Of a stretch of 51,264 nucleotides of DNA, positions 40,813 through 49,553 are shown one piece after another. Source of the stretch: Paracoccus denitrificans (lineage in GTDB: Bacteria > Pseudomonadota > Alphaproteobacteria > Rhodobacterales > Rhodobacteraceae); the NCBI RefSeq assembly GCF_900100045.1, contig NZ_FNEA01000031.1, forward strand, positions 1 through 51,264. The letters are read 5' to 3'. The notes beneath the pieces are model-generated. The model made no database searches. It was not told where the DNA came from and worked only from the letters and a program-made list of their open reading frames with translations. The position numbers were made by a program, and so were the translations under genes. Within the stretch, counting starts at the first letter, position 1. Each line of letters begins with the position of its first letter.

Positions 40813-41640
40813 TCACCGCATCGCTGCAAGCCAGGCATGGATCGCGGCCAGGGATTCCGGTTCATCGAGGAAGGGGACATGCGCGCGGTCCCGAGCCTCG
40901 GCCAAGATCATGTCTGGGCGACGGCGCTGCATTTCCGTCGCGGTCTCATGCGACAGCAGGTCCGAGTTTGCGCCCCGGATCAGCGCCAGCGGCAATCCCT
41001 GCGTGGCGTCGAACAACGGCCACAGGTCGACCTCGGGACCGTCGAAGGCCGCCAGGAACGCCTCGCGCAGCGCGGGATCATAGTTGACGCTCAGGCCCGA
41101 GGGCGTCTCGACATAGTGACGCGCGGCCTCCTCCAGCCATCGGCTTGCCGGGACATTGGCGAAACCAGGCATGGCGGCGGGCAGGCGCTGCGCCAGATCC
41201 TCAAGGTTTTTCGCGGCCGGGTTCCGGCCCACATAGTCGAAGATCCGTTCCAGCCCGCTGCGTTGCAGCACGGGACCGACATCGTTCAGGCACAGGCCCA
41301 GAAGCCGTTCGCGCGCCGTCGCTGCCAGAAGCATGCCGATGATCCCCCCGCGCGAGGTGCCCAGCACGGCTGCCTGAGCCACGCCCAGGTGATCCAGCAG
41401 CACCAGAACGTCGCGGGCCTCTTGCGGGACCGTATAGCTGTCCGAGCCGGTCCAGTCCGAATCGCCGCGACCGCGATAGTCCGGCCGGATCAGGCGCACA
41501 CCCGGCAGATGCGGCGCCAGATAGTCGAAATCCCGTCCCGTCCGGGTCAGCCCCGGCAGGGCCAGGACGGGTAGGCCCTCGCCCTCGTCGCGATAGGCCA
41601 GCCGGGCGCCGTCCTCGGCCTGGAAGAACTGGACGGCCAT
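40813..41640 (-). CDS. Alpha/beta hydrolase
   Basis: A 275-aa alpha/beta hydrolase. The oxyanion region LALPGLTRTGRDFDYLAPHL, the nucleophile elbow VLGTSRGGIIGMLLAA (Ser in GTSRGG) and the late histidine region EARDRAHVPFLDEPESL are visible; the acid is probably in LALIRGANSDLLS. No signal peptide. The ATG at 41640 overlaps the fabI stop (TGATG), so it is the last gene of the fab operon. The substrate is unknown; an esterase or lipase role next to fatty-acid genes is only suggestive. Confidence 0.87.
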   Translation of the reverse strand: MAVQFFQAEDGARLAYRDEGEGLPVLALPGLTRTGRDFDYLAPHLPGVRLIRPDYRGRGDSDWTGSDSYTVPQEARDVLVLLDHLGVAQAAVLGTSRGGIIGMLLAATARERLLGLCLNDVGPVLQRSGLERIFDYVGRNPAAKNLEDLAQRLPAAMPGFANVPASRWLEEAARHYVETPSGLSVNYDPALREAFLAAFDGPEVDLWPLFDATQGLPLALIRGANSDLLSHETATEMQRRRPDMILAEARDRAHVPFLDEPESLAAIHAWLAAMR

Positions 41641-42428
41641 CAGAGATTGTCCGATTGCGGCATGCCCAGCACATGATAGCCGCCATCGACCAGCACGATC
41701 TCGCCGGTGGTGCAGGCGCCCCAATCCGAGCAGAGCCAGACCGCCGTGCCGCCGATCGCCTCCAGCGTGGCATTGGCGCGCAAGGGCGCGTTCGCCTCGG
41801 TATGGCGATAGGTCTTGCGCGCGCCGCCGATGGCCGCGCCGGCAAGGGTCTTCATCGGGCCGGGGCTGATCGCATTGACGCGAATTCCCTCGGGGCCTAG
41901 GTCGTTGGCCAGATAGCGGACGGATGATTCCAATGCGGCCTTCGCCACCCCCATGACGTTGTAGAACGGTGTGACCCGGTTCGAGCCGGCATAGGTCAGC
42001 GTGATGATCGAGCCGCCATTCGTCATCAGGGGCTGCGCCCGCCGGGCCAGGTCGATCAGCGAATAGCAGGAAATCGTCAAGGAATTCTTAAAGTTGTCGC
42101 GGGTCGTGTCGACAAATCGCCCGGTCAGTTCGTTCTTGTCGGAATAGGCGACGGCATGGACCAGGAAATCCAGCCCGCCCCAGCGCGCCTCGATGTCGGC
42201 AAAGGCGCGGTCGAGCGATTCGTCGTCGAGCACATCGACATCCATCAGGAAATCCGAGCCCAGGGATTGCGCCAGCGGCTCGACCCGCTTGCCGAAAGCC
42301 TCGCCCTGATAGGAAAAGGCCAGCTCTGCGCCCTGCTCGGACAGCGCCCGGGCAATTCCCCAAGCGATCGAGCGGTCATTCGCGACCCCCATCACAAGGC
42401 CGCGCTTGCCTTTCATCAATTCGCCCAT
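41640..42428 (-). CDS. fabI: Enoyl-[acyl-carrier-protein] reductase (NADH)
   Basis: Last reduction of each fatty-acid elongation cycle. At 262 aa it is a short-chain dehydrogenase of the FabI type: GLVMGVANDRSIAWGIARAL nucleotide-binding start, HAVAYSDKNELTGRF, and the catalytic Tyr-x6-Lys in FYNVMGVAKAALE, followed by ISPGPMKTLA. It is downstream of fabB by 19 bases and upstream of the hydrolase by overlap. Confidence 0.96.
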   Translation of the reverse strand: MGELMKGKRGLVMGVANDRSIAWGIARALSEQGAELAFSYQGEAFGKRVEPLAQSLGSDFLMDVDVLDDESLDRAFADIEARWGGLDFLVHAVAYSDKNELTGRFVDTTRDNFKNSLTISCYSLIDLARRAQPLMTNGGSIITLTYAGSNRVTPFYNVMGVAKAALESSVRYLANDLGPEGIRVNAISPGPMKTLAGAAIGGARKTYRHTEANAPLRANATLEAIGGTAVWLCSDWGACTTGEIVLVDGGYHVLGMPQSDNL

Positions 42429-42447
42429 GGCTTAACCTTTTCTTGGT

Positions 42448-43677
42448 TTATTCGCGGTATTTCGACAGGACCAGCGTGGCGTTGGTGCCGCCAAAACCGA
42501 AACTGTTGGAAAGGACACTATCGAAATCGACATCATCCACGCGCGCAAGCGCAATCTCCTCGGGCCGGATCTCGGGGTCCAGCTCGGTGACATTGGCCGA
42601 GGCGGCGATGAAGCCGTTCTGCATCATCAGCAGCGAATAGATCGCCTCATGCGCGCCGGTCGCACCCAGCGAATGCCCGGTCAGCGACTTGGTCGAGGAA
42701 ACCGGCGGCACCTCACCCTCGCCAAAGACCCGGCGGAGCGCCTTGATCTCGCCCACATCGCCCACCGGGGTCGAGGTGCCATGCGCATTGACATAGCTGA
42801 TGCGCCGGCCCTCGGGCAGGGTGGACAGGGCCAGCCGCATCGAGCGCTCGCCACCCTCGCCGGAAGGCGCGACCATGTCATAGCCGTCGCTGGTCGCGCC
42901 ATAGCCCGTCACCTCGGCATAGATCCGGGCGCCGCGAGCCAGGGCGTGCTCCAGTTCCTCAAGGACGACCACGCCGGCGCCGCCGGCGATGACGAAGCCG
43001 TCGCGGGTCGCATCAAAGGGTCGCGAGGCGGTTTGCGGCGTGTCGTTGTATTTCGACGACATCGCGCCCATCGCGTCGAACAGGCAGCTGAGGGTCCAGT
43101 CCAGTTCTTCGCCGCCGCCGGCAAAGACGATGTCCTGCTTGCCCATCTGGATCAGCTCGGTGCCGTTGCCGATGCAATGCGCCGAGGTCGAGCAGGCCGA
43201 GGTGATCGAATAGTTCACGCCCTTGATCTTGAACGGGGTGGCCAGGCAGGCCGAATTGGTCGAGGACATGCAGCGCGTGACCATGAAGGGGCCCATGCGC
43301 TTGGGCGCGCCCTTCTCGATCACGGTGCGATGCGCCTCGAACAGGTTCGCGGTCGATGGCCCGCCCGAGCCCATGACCAGGCCCGAACGCTCGTTCGAGA
43401 CATCCTCGGGCGCCAGGCCCGCATCCTCGATCGCCTGTTGCATGGCGATGAAGTTATAGGCCGCTCCGGCGCCCATGAAGCGCAGGTTGCGCTTGTCGAC
43501 ATGGTCCTCGAGCACGATCTGCGGCATGCCGTGGACCTGGCTGCGAAAGCCGCGCTCGGCATATTCGGGGGCGAAGACGATGCCCGAGCGGCCCGCGCGT
43601 AGGCTTTCGGTGACTTCGGCGGCATTGTTGCCGATGGGAGAGACGATGCCCAGCCCGGTGATGACGACACGGCGCAT
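42448..43677 (-). CDS. fabB: Beta-ketoacyl-ACP synthase I
   Basis: Condensing enzyme essential for unsaturated fatty acids. At 409 aa it has the catalytic Cys in YSITSACSTSAHCIG, His in YVNAHGTSTPVGD, Lys/His in SSTKSLTGHSLGATGAHEAIYSL, and a closing NSFGFGGTNATLVL. The start is ATG 43677 with AAGGAG upstream; an ATG at 43695 further up is less well placed. It sits between fabA and fabI. Confidence 0.96.
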   Translation of the reverse strand: MRRVVITGLGIVSPIGNNAAEVTESLRAGRSGIVFAPEYAERGFRSQVHGMPQIVLEDHVDKRNLRFMGAGAAYNFIAMQQAIEDAGLAPEDVSNERSGLVMGSGGPSTANLFEAHRTVIEKGAPKRMGPFMVTRCMSSTNSACLATPFKIKGVNYSITSACSTSAHCIGNGTELIQMGKQDIVFAGGGEELDWTLSCLFDAMGAMSSKYNDTPQTASRPFDATRDGFVIAGGAGVVVLEELEHALARGARIYAEVTGYGATSDGYDMVAPSGEGGERSMRLALSTLPEGRRISYVNAHGTSTPVGDVGEIKALRRVFGEGEVPPVSSTKSLTGHSLGATGAHEAIYSLLMMQNGFIAASANVTELDPEIRPEEIALARVDDVDFDSVLSNSFGFGGTNATLVLSKYRE

Positions 43678-43698
43678 GGCGTGCTCCTTGTTCATGTG

Positions 43699-44208
43699 TC
43701 AGGCGGCCGACAGGGCCACCTTCATATCCTTGACCTCGTAGATGGTTTCGCCGTCGGCCTCGACGCGGCCATCGGCGACGCCCATGGTCAGGCGGCGGGT
43801 CTGGATCGCCTTGGTGAAATCGACGAAATAGCGCAGCATCCTGCGGTCGGGGCGGACCATGCCGGTCAGCTTGACCTCGCCCACGCCAAGCGCATAGCCG
43901 CGCCCCTGCCAGCCCCGCCAACCCAGGTTGAATCCGGTCAACTGCCACAGCCCGTCAAGGCCGAGGCAGCCGGGCATGATGGGATTGCCGGGAAAATGGC
44001 AGGAAAAGAACCACAGGTCGGGGTGGATGTCGAATTCGGCGACGACATGGCCCTTGCCATGCGGGCCGGCATCGGCGGAAATCTCGGTGATGCGGTCCAT
44101 CATCAGCATCGGCGGTTCGGGGAGTTGGGCATTTCCGGGGCCGAACAGCTCGCCACGGGCGCAGGCCAGCAGATCTTCCTTGTCAAAGCTGGTCCTTGTC
44201 ATCGTCAT
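43699..44208 (-). CDS. fabA: 3-Hydroxydecanoyl-ACP dehydratase/isomerase
   Basis: Introduces the cis double bond of the anaerobic unsaturated-fatty-acid route. At 169 aa it matches FabA: PEPPMLMMDRITEI, the catalytic His in FFSCHFPGNPIMPGCLGLDGLWQL, and a closing KVALSAA-type end. I chose ATG 44208 (GAGGGG upstream); an ATG at 44202 is equally in frame. It is first of the fabA-fabB-fabI-hydrolase operon. Confidence 0.95.
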   Translation of the reverse strand: MTMTRTSFDKEDLLACARGELFGPGNAQLPEPPMLMMDRITEISADAGPHGKGHVVAEFDIHPDLWFFSCHFPGNPIMPGCLGLDGLWQLTGFNLGWRGWQGRGYALGVGEVKLTGMVRPDRRMLRYFVDFTKAIQTRRLTMGVADGRVEADGETIYEVKDMKVALSAA

Positions 44209-44524
44209 GCGCGTGTTTTCCCCTCGATCCGACGTTGCGTTATCTGCTGCGATCACCGCCGGGCAAGGCCGGCGCGAAACTTGTCCTTGGGTCTATCATT
44301 CCGCCCCGGCAAGGCGCAAGAGCGCAGGTTTTTCGGGTTTTTGCACCCTGTTGCCCGCAATTGCCCAAGCGGGAAACGCCGCGGGTCATCTTGCCGCGGC
44401 CGATCCTTCCGATCCGCGGCGGCCGCGTCCGGGCGCATCGGGGCCGGGGCAGCGCTGGGGCAGTCTGGTCCGCAAGATCGCGGGTCGCGCATTCCGCCTT
44501 GCGGGACGGGGGTGCGGCGGCCGG
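44209..44524. other. Intergenic stretch between fabA start and tauR end, no gene seen
   Basis: About 315 bases containing the fabA promoter and the end of the tauR unit. No open frame here resembles a known protein; in particular I do not see an Irr/Fur-type gene, which often lies next to fabA in alphaproteobacteria. GC-rich inverted segments occur but no clear terminator. Confidence 0.5.
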
Positions 44525-46012
44525 TCAACCCGCCTGTTCGGCGTCCAGTTCGCGGACCCGGCGGGCGATCAGCTCGATGCCCGGCGCGATGTCGCCCTCG
44601 CGGATCGAGGAATAGCCCAGTCTGAAGAAGGGGCAGGGCACCGGCGGGGTCTCGAAGAACACCTCGCCCGGTTCGATCAGCACGCTGTCGGCTTGCAGCC
44701 GGGTGGCCAGGATGCCGCTGTCGCTGGCGGCCGGCCCCTCGATCCACAGGCTCGACCCTCCCGAGCGCGCGGCCCCGGCGATGCGCAGGCCCGTGGCGGC
44801 CAGCGCCTGCTCCATCAGCGCCCGGCGGCGCTTCAACGCGCCGCGCAGCCGCACGATATGCGCGTCGTAATGGCCGAGCGCCAGGAAATAGGCAGTGATC
44901 CTTTGCAGGTGGTTCGGCGGGTGGCGCAGCATGATGGCGCGCAAGGCCCGGGCCCGCGCGATCAGCGGCGCGGGTGCCACCATGTAGCCGATGCGCAGCC
45001 CCGGGAACAGCGATTTCGAGAAGCTGCCGATATAGATCACCCGCCCGGCGCGATCGAGTGACTTCAGCGCCGGCGCCGGCGGCGCCAGATAGGACATCTC
45101 GAAATCGTAGTCGTCCTCGATGATCAGGAAATCATGTGCGGCGGCCCGGGCCAGAAGGTCGCGGCGGCGGCCCAGCGGCATGGTCGCGCCGGTCGGGATG
45201 TTGTGGCTGGGCGTGACGATCACCAGCCGCGTGCCCTGCGGCAGCAGTTCGGGGTTCAGCCCGCCCTCGTCCACGTCGAGGAAGGTCGTGGGGCTGTGGG
45301 CGCGGCGCAGGGTCTCGGCGAAATCGGGATAGCCGGGGTCCTCGGTCACCGCCAGCCGGTCGCCGCGCGCCAGAAGCTCGACGGTGATGAACAGCGCATT
45401 CTGCGCGCCCAGCGTGACCAGCACCTCGTCCGATTCGGCCTGGATGCCGCGCCGGGGCAGCGAGTGCGAGCAGATATAGTCGATCAGCATCGGATCGTCG
45501 GCCCCGTAGAAATCCGAGGCCAGTTCGCCGAAATCCCGCGTGCCCCAAGCGCGGCGGGCGCAGTCGCGCCAGGCGTTGTGGTCGAAAAGCGCCGGGTCGC
45601 TTTGCCCATAGATGAAGGGATAGCGGAAATCGCGCCAGTTCGCCGGCTTGCGGATCACCCGCTGGCGCGGCAACTGGTCGGCAAGCCAGTTGTCCCAGTC
45701 CAGCGCGGTTTCGTGCGGCCGGGGTTCCTGCACCTTCAGCCGCCGGTGCGGCACGGTGGCGGCGACCATGATGCCGGAACGCGGCCGCGTCTCCAGATAG
45801 CCCTGGCTGATCAGCTCCTGATAGACCAGCGTCACCGTCATGCGCGAGATGCCGAGCGTATCGGCCAGGCCGCGCGACGAGGGCAGCCGCGTGCCCGGAC
45901 GCGCCCGCGTTTCCAGGATTGCCCGCACGATGGCCGCCGCCAGCCGCGCTTGCAGCGTCCCTGCCTCGCTGTCGCGCAGGAAGAACATCTCGACGGGGAT
46001 CCGGTCGCTCAT
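44525..46012 (-). CDS. tauR: MocR-family (GntR-aminotransferase) taurine regulator TauR
   Basis: A 495-aa regulator. Residues about 15-85 are a GntR winged helix (LQARLAAAIVRAILETRARPGTRLPSSRGLADTLGISRMTVTLVYQEL). Residues about 125-490 are an aminotransferase-like domain that binds pyridoxal phosphate, with DDYDFEMSY and the lysine in IGSFSKSLFPGLRIGY. Divergent from tauK, and two direct repeats beginning CTGGAC lie between; these resemble the sites known for TauR of Rhodobacter capsulatus. It would activate the tau genes when taurine is present. Confidence 0.93.
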   Translation of the reverse strand: MSDRIPVEMFFLRDSEAGTLQARLAAAIVRAILETRARPGTRLPSSRGLADTLGISRMTVTLVYQELISQGYLETRPRSGIMVAATVPHRRLKVQEPRPHETALDWDNWLADQLPRQRVIRKPANWRDFRYPFIYGQSDPALFDHNAWRDCARRAWGTRDFGELASDFYGADDPMLIDYICSHSLPRRGIQAESDEVLVTLGAQNALFITVELLARGDRLAVTEDPGYPDFAETLRRAHSPTTFLDVDEGGLNPELLPQGTRLVIVTPSHNIPTGATMPLGRRRDLLARAAAHDFLIIEDDYDFEMSYLAPPAPALKSLDRAGRVIYIGSFSKSLFPGLRIGYMVAPAPLIARARALRAIMLRHPPNHLQRITAYFLALGHYDAHIVRLRGALKRRRALMEQALAATGLRIAGAARSGGSSLWIEGPAASDSGILATRLQADSVLIEPGEVFFETPPVPCPFFRLGYSSIREGDIAPGIELIARRVRELDAEQAG

Positions 46013-46044
46013 CTGGACCTATCTTTGCTTTCAACTGGACATAT
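46013..46044. promoter_or_regulatory. TauR-type direct repeats
   Basis: CTGGACCTAT (46013-46022) and CTGGACATAT (46035-46044) are direct repeats 22 bp apart (two helical turns). They match the pattern CTGGAC(T/C)TAA that I recall for TauR sites. The first abuts the tauR start codon; tauK starts 82 bases past the second. Confidence 0.7.
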
Positions 46045-46126
46045 CGTTACGCCGCGTCACCTGCAACATTTTGCCGCATCAGCGATCGCAAACAAAGGCG
46101 ACGCATATCTCAACAGGGAGCCTCCG

Positions 46127-47137
46127 ATGTCTTTTCTTACCCGTATCCTGTCCGGCACCGCGCTTGCGCTGAGCCTTGGCGCTGCTGCCCTGCCGGTTTC
46201 GGCGGCCGAATATCGCATCGCGGTCGGCGACGGCGCCGGGGGCACGCAGGAGGCGCTGGGTAAAGCCTTCGTCGCGGCGCTGGAAGAGAAATCCGGCGGC
46301 AAGATGACCGGCAAGCTTTTCCTCAACGGCCAGCTTGGCGACGAGCAGGACACCGTGACCGCCGCCGCGACCGGCACGCTGGATTTCTCGATCCTCGCGA
46401 TCAACAACATCACGCCTTTCTCGCCCACGGTCGGCACCCTGACCCTGCCTTACGTCATCCTGAGCCAGGAAGACGCCGAAAAGGTCACCCAGGGCGAAAT
46501 CGGCCGGCAGATGGTCGACCAGACCGTCGAGGATGCGGGCGTTCGCATCATCGGCTGGGCCTATTCGGGCTTTCGCGTGCTGACCAACTCGAAAAAGCCG
46601 ATCGCCACGGTGGCCGACCTGCAGGGCGTCGTGGTGCGCGTGCCCAAGAACGAGATCATGATCGAGACCTACAAGAGCTGGGGCATCAACCCGACCCCGA
46701 TGGCCTGGGGCGAGACCTTCGCCGCGCTTCAGCAGAAGGTCGTCGACGGTCAGGACAACCCCTACATGACCGTCAACGCGATGAAGTTCTACGAGGTCCA
46801 GAAATACGTCACCAACCTGCGCTACCTGTTCTCGATCGAGCCGCTGATCGTCAGCGAGGCGCTGTTCCAGAGCCTTTCGCCGGAAGAGCAGCAGCAGGTC
46901 CTGGAAGCCGGGCAGGAGGCGACGCAGGTCTCGGCGCAGTTCCTGCGCGACCAGGAAAACAAGATCAAGGAAGAGCTGGTCGGCCGGGGCATGGAGATCA
47001 CCGAGCCCGCCGATGAGGAAAAGGAGTTCATCGAACTGGCGACGACAAAGGTCTGGCCGAAATTCTACGACCAGATCGGCGGCAAGGAAGTTCTCGACGG
47101 CGTGCTGACCTCGCTGGGCCGCGATCCGGTGGAATAG
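46127..47137 (+). CDS. tauK: Taurine TRAP transporter substrate-binding protein
   Basis: A 336-aa periplasmic DctP-type binding protein. Signal peptide about 1-26 (ending LPVSAA). The mature part shows the family pattern: ALGKAFVAALEEKSGGKM, LNGQLGDEQDTVTAAATGTLDFSI, the substrate arginine region DLQGVVVRVPKNEIMIETYKSWG and PMAWGETFAALQQKVVDGQDNPY. ATG 46127 follows AACAGGGAG. It lies divergent from tauR and ahead of the two membrane subunits, with a GC hairpin between. Confidence 0.93.
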   Translation: MSFLTRILSGTALALSLGAAALPVSAAEYRIAVGDGAGGTQEALGKAFVAALEEKSGGKMTGKLFLNGQLGDEQDTVTAAATGTLDFSILAINNITPFSPTVGTLTLPYVILSQEDAEKVTQGEIGRQMVDQTVEDAGVRIIGWAYSGFRVLTNSKKPIATVADLQGVVVRVPKNEIMIETYKSWGINPTPMAWGETFAALQQKVVDGQDNPYMTVNAMKFYEVQKYVTNLRYLFSIEPLIVSEALFQSLSPEEQQQVLEAGQEATQVSAQFLRDQENKIKEELVGRGMEITEPADEEKEFIELATTKVWPKFYDQIGGKEVLDGVLTSLGRDPVE

Positions 47138-47152
47138 GTTCCTCCCCCGACT

Positions 47153-47175
47153 GCGGGCGCGCAGGCCGCGCCCGC
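47153..47175 (+). terminator. Hairpin after tauK (partial terminator)
   Basis: GCGGGCGCG (47153-47161) pairs perfectly with CGCGCCCGC (47167-47175) over 5 bases, followed by CCTTTTCCC. It probably makes tauK transcripts more abundant than tauLM. Confidence 0.6.
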
Positions 47176-47221
47176 CCTTTTCCCGATCCATCCTGAAACG
47201 CCCCTTACCCGGAGGCAATTC

Positions 47222-47782
47222 ATGTCTGCATTCTGGAAGCATCTCGATCATCTCGAGAGCTACATCTGCCGCGCGCTGCTGGCGGTCTTCGTCACGCTGC
47301 TTTTCGTCCAGATCGTCGCCCGGCAGATCTTCGGCTTCTCGATCACCTGGATCGAGGAACTGTCCGTCATCCTCTTCGTCTGGTTCGCCTATTTCGGCGC
47401 GTCCTATGCGGCGCGCATGGCGGCGCATAACCGGGTGACCTTCCATCTGAACATGATGCCGCGCAAGGCGGCGCGCGTGCTGGAGGCGATCGGGGACCTG
47501 TTCTGGATCATCTTCAACGTCGTGTTCATCTGGCAGGCCATCCAGTTCATCAGCCGGCTGAAGCCCTTCGTGAAGGCCCAGACCCTGGGTTGGGAGATGC
47601 GCTACGTCTACATGGCGCTGCCCATCGCCTTTGCGCTGATGACCATCCGCATCCTGCAGGTGAACTATCTGAAGCTCGTGAAGGGCATCGACCCGCGCGA
47701 CCCCGACAAGGTCGAGGTCGAGGAAATGCTGGAACTCGCCGCCGATGAGCAGCGCGCCTACGAGCGGGAGCACAAGAAATGA
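47222..47782 (+). CDS. tauL: Taurine TRAP transporter small permease
   Basis: A 186-aa DctQ-type membrane subunit with four hydrophobic segments (AVFVTLLFVQIVARQIFGFSITWIEELSVILFVWFAYFGA near the start is typical). The WIEELS motif is the family landmark. A charged tail of about 30 residues follows the last helix. Its stop overlaps the large permease start (ATGA). Confidence 0.93.
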   Translation: MSAFWKHLDHLESYICRALLAVFVTLLFVQIVARQIFGFSITWIEELSVILFVWFAYFGASYAARMAAHNRVTFHLNMMPRKAARVLEAIGDLFWIIFNVVFIWQAIQFISRLKPFVKAQTLGWEMRYVYMALPIAFALMTIRILQVNYLKLVKGIDPRDPDKVEVEEMLELAADEQRAYEREHKK

Positions 47783-49119
47783 ACGATTACGTCGTAGAGG
47801 TCCTGTTCGGCACCTTCGCTTTGCTGATGGTGCTGGGCGCACCGATCACCGTCGCGCTTGGCGTGGCCGCACTGGCTGCCATGCTCTATCTGGGCGACAA
47901 CCCGATCAAGATGGTGCAGATGGCCTGGTCCTCGGTCGGGTCCTTCCCGCTGATGGCGCTGCCTTCGTTCATCCTGGCCGGGGCGCTGATGGAGGCCGCG
48001 GGCCTGTCGCGCCGGCTGATCTCGGTCGCCGAAAGCCTTGCCGGTCCGTTCACCGGCGGCCTTTCCGCCGCGACCGTCGTCGCCTGCCTGTTCTTCGGCG
48101 CGATCTCGGGCTCGGGTCCGGCCACCACCGCCGCCGTCGGCATGCTGATGATCCCCGGGATGATCCGCAACGGCTACAGCCGCGATTACGCGGCCTCGAC
48201 CACCGCGGCCGCGGGCGGCCTGGGCATCGTCATCCCGCCCTCGATCCCGATGATCATCTTCGGCATCTCGGCCATGGGCATCGCGCCCGATCCGGCCGCC
48301 GTCGAGGCGCATGGCCAGTTCCAGTCGGTCTCGATCTCGAAGATGTTCATCGCCGGCTTCCTGCCCGGCGCGGTCATGGCGGGCGGCCTGCTGCTGATGA
48401 ACTATGTCCGCTGCAAGCGGCGGGGCTATCACGGTTCGTCCGAGCCGCTGTCGCTGCGCAAGTTCATGTGCGCCTGCTATCAGGGCTTCTGGGCGCTGCT
48501 GGCCCCGGTGGTGATCCTGGGCGGCATCTATACCGGCATGTTCACGCCCACCGAAGCCGCCATCATCGCCATCTTCTACACCCTGTTCGTCGGGATCTTC
48601 ATCTACCGCGAACTGGATCTGGGCGAGGTCTTCAAGGCGCTCGAGGCGACGACCTGGCTGGCCGGGCGGGTGCTTCTGGTGCTGTTCGCCGCCACCATCT
48701 TCGGCCGCATCCTGGTCGAGAACAACGTCCCCGGCATCATCGCCGGCGGCATCCTCGGCCTGACCACCAACATCTATGCGATCTGGGCGCTGATCATCGG
48801 CATGCTGCTGATCGTGGGCATGTTCATGGAGACGCTGGCCGCGATCATGATCCTCGTCCCGGTCATGCTGCCGGTGGCCTATATGGTGGGCATCGATCCG
48901 ATCCACTTCGGCATCGTGATGATCTGCACGCTCTCCGTCGGCTTCCAGACCCCGCCGCTGGGCGAGAACCTGTTCATCGCCTCCGGCATCTCTGGCGAGA
49001 CCATCGAGAAGATCAGCGTGACCGCGCTGCCCTTCGCCGTCGCCTCGACCGCCGCGATCTTCGTCATCGCCATGTTCCCGCAAATCGCCCTCTGGCTTCC
49101 CGCCCTGCTGGGCTACTGA
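47779..49119 (+). CDS. tauM: Taurine TRAP transporter large permease
   Basis: A 446-aa DctM-type membrane subunit that drives uptake by an ion gradient. About 12 hydrophobic segments are seen. Family landmarks are VFGAISGSGPATTAAVGMLMIPGM-type sequence (FFGAISGSGPATTAAVG), AAAGGLGIVIPPSIPMIIFGI and MFTPTEAAIIAIFYTL. It overlaps tauL by 4 bases and is followed after 14 bases by tauX with a clear AAGGAG. Confidence 0.94.
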   Translation: MNDYVVEVLFGTFALLMVLGAPITVALGVAALAAMLYLGDNPIKMVQMAWSSVGSFPLMALPSFILAGALMEAAGLSRRLISVAESLAGPFTGGLSAATVVACLFFGAISGSGPATTAAVGMLMIPGMIRNGYSRDYAASTTAAAGGLGIVIPPSIPMIIFGISAMGIAPDPAAVEAHGQFQSVSISKMFIAGFLPGAVMAGGLLLMNYVRCKRRGYHGSSEPLSLRKFMCACYQGFWALLAPVVILGGIYTGMFTPTEAAIIAIFYTLFVGIFIYRELDLGEVFKALEATTWLAGRVLLVLFAATIFGRILVENNVPGIIAGGILGLTTNIYAIWALIIGMLLIVGMFMETLAAIMILVPVMLPVAYMVGIDPIHFGIVMICTLSVGFQTPPLGENLFIASGISGETIEKISVTALPFAVASTAAIFVIAMFPQIALWLPALLGY

Positions 49120-49133
49120 CCAAGGAGTTACCA

Positions 49134-49553
49134 ATGCCCCGCACTTTGACTGCCGCCGATTTGCAGGCGACCTTTGATGCCTTCAACCGCCACGACATCG
49201 ACGGTGTGATGACCCATTTTGCGGATGACTGCGTGTTCTACACGGTCTCCGGCGAGCATGAATACGGCAACCGGATCGAGGGCAAGGCGGCCATCGCCAG
49301 GGCCTTCGAGGCGGTCTGGACCACGATGCCGGACGTCCAATGGGCCGAGCACACGCATTTCCTGTCCGAGGACGGCACGCGCGGCGTCTCGCAATGGACC
49401 TTCCGCGCCACCAACCCCGACGGCAGCCGGACCGAGGTGCAGGGCGTCGACCTGTTCCGCATCGCGGACGGCCGGATCGTCGAGAAGCAGGCGATCCGCA
49501 AGCAGCGCCCGGCCATTCCCGCCGCCACCGCGCCCGCCCTTGCCGGGAAATGA
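49134..49553 (+). CDS. tauX: Taurine dehydrogenase small subunit TauX (SnoaL/NTF2-like)
   Basis: A 139-aa protein with an NTF2-like (SnoaL) fold: LQATFDAFNRHDIDGVMTHFADDCVFY, GKAAIARAFEAVW, and GVDLFRIADGRIVEKQAI. In P. denitrificans the taurine dehydrogenase is described as a two-subunit enzyme, TauXY, with a small subunit of about 16 kDa; size and position agree here. Its stop overlaps the tauY start (ATGA). The assignment rests on recall of that locus and on context. Confidence 0.82.
   Translation: MPRTLTAADLQATFDAFNRHDIDGVMTHFADDCVFYTVSGEHEYGNRIEGKAAIARAFEAVWTTMPDVQWAEHTHFLSEDGTRGVSQWTFRATNPDGSRTEVQGVDLFRIADGRIVEKQAIRKQRPAIPAATAPALAGK

Noticed and set aside
44196..44615. Open frame on + between fabA and tauR
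   Set aside because: No family resemblance, overlaps both genes antisense, and has shadow-like composition; not an irr remnant as far as I can see.
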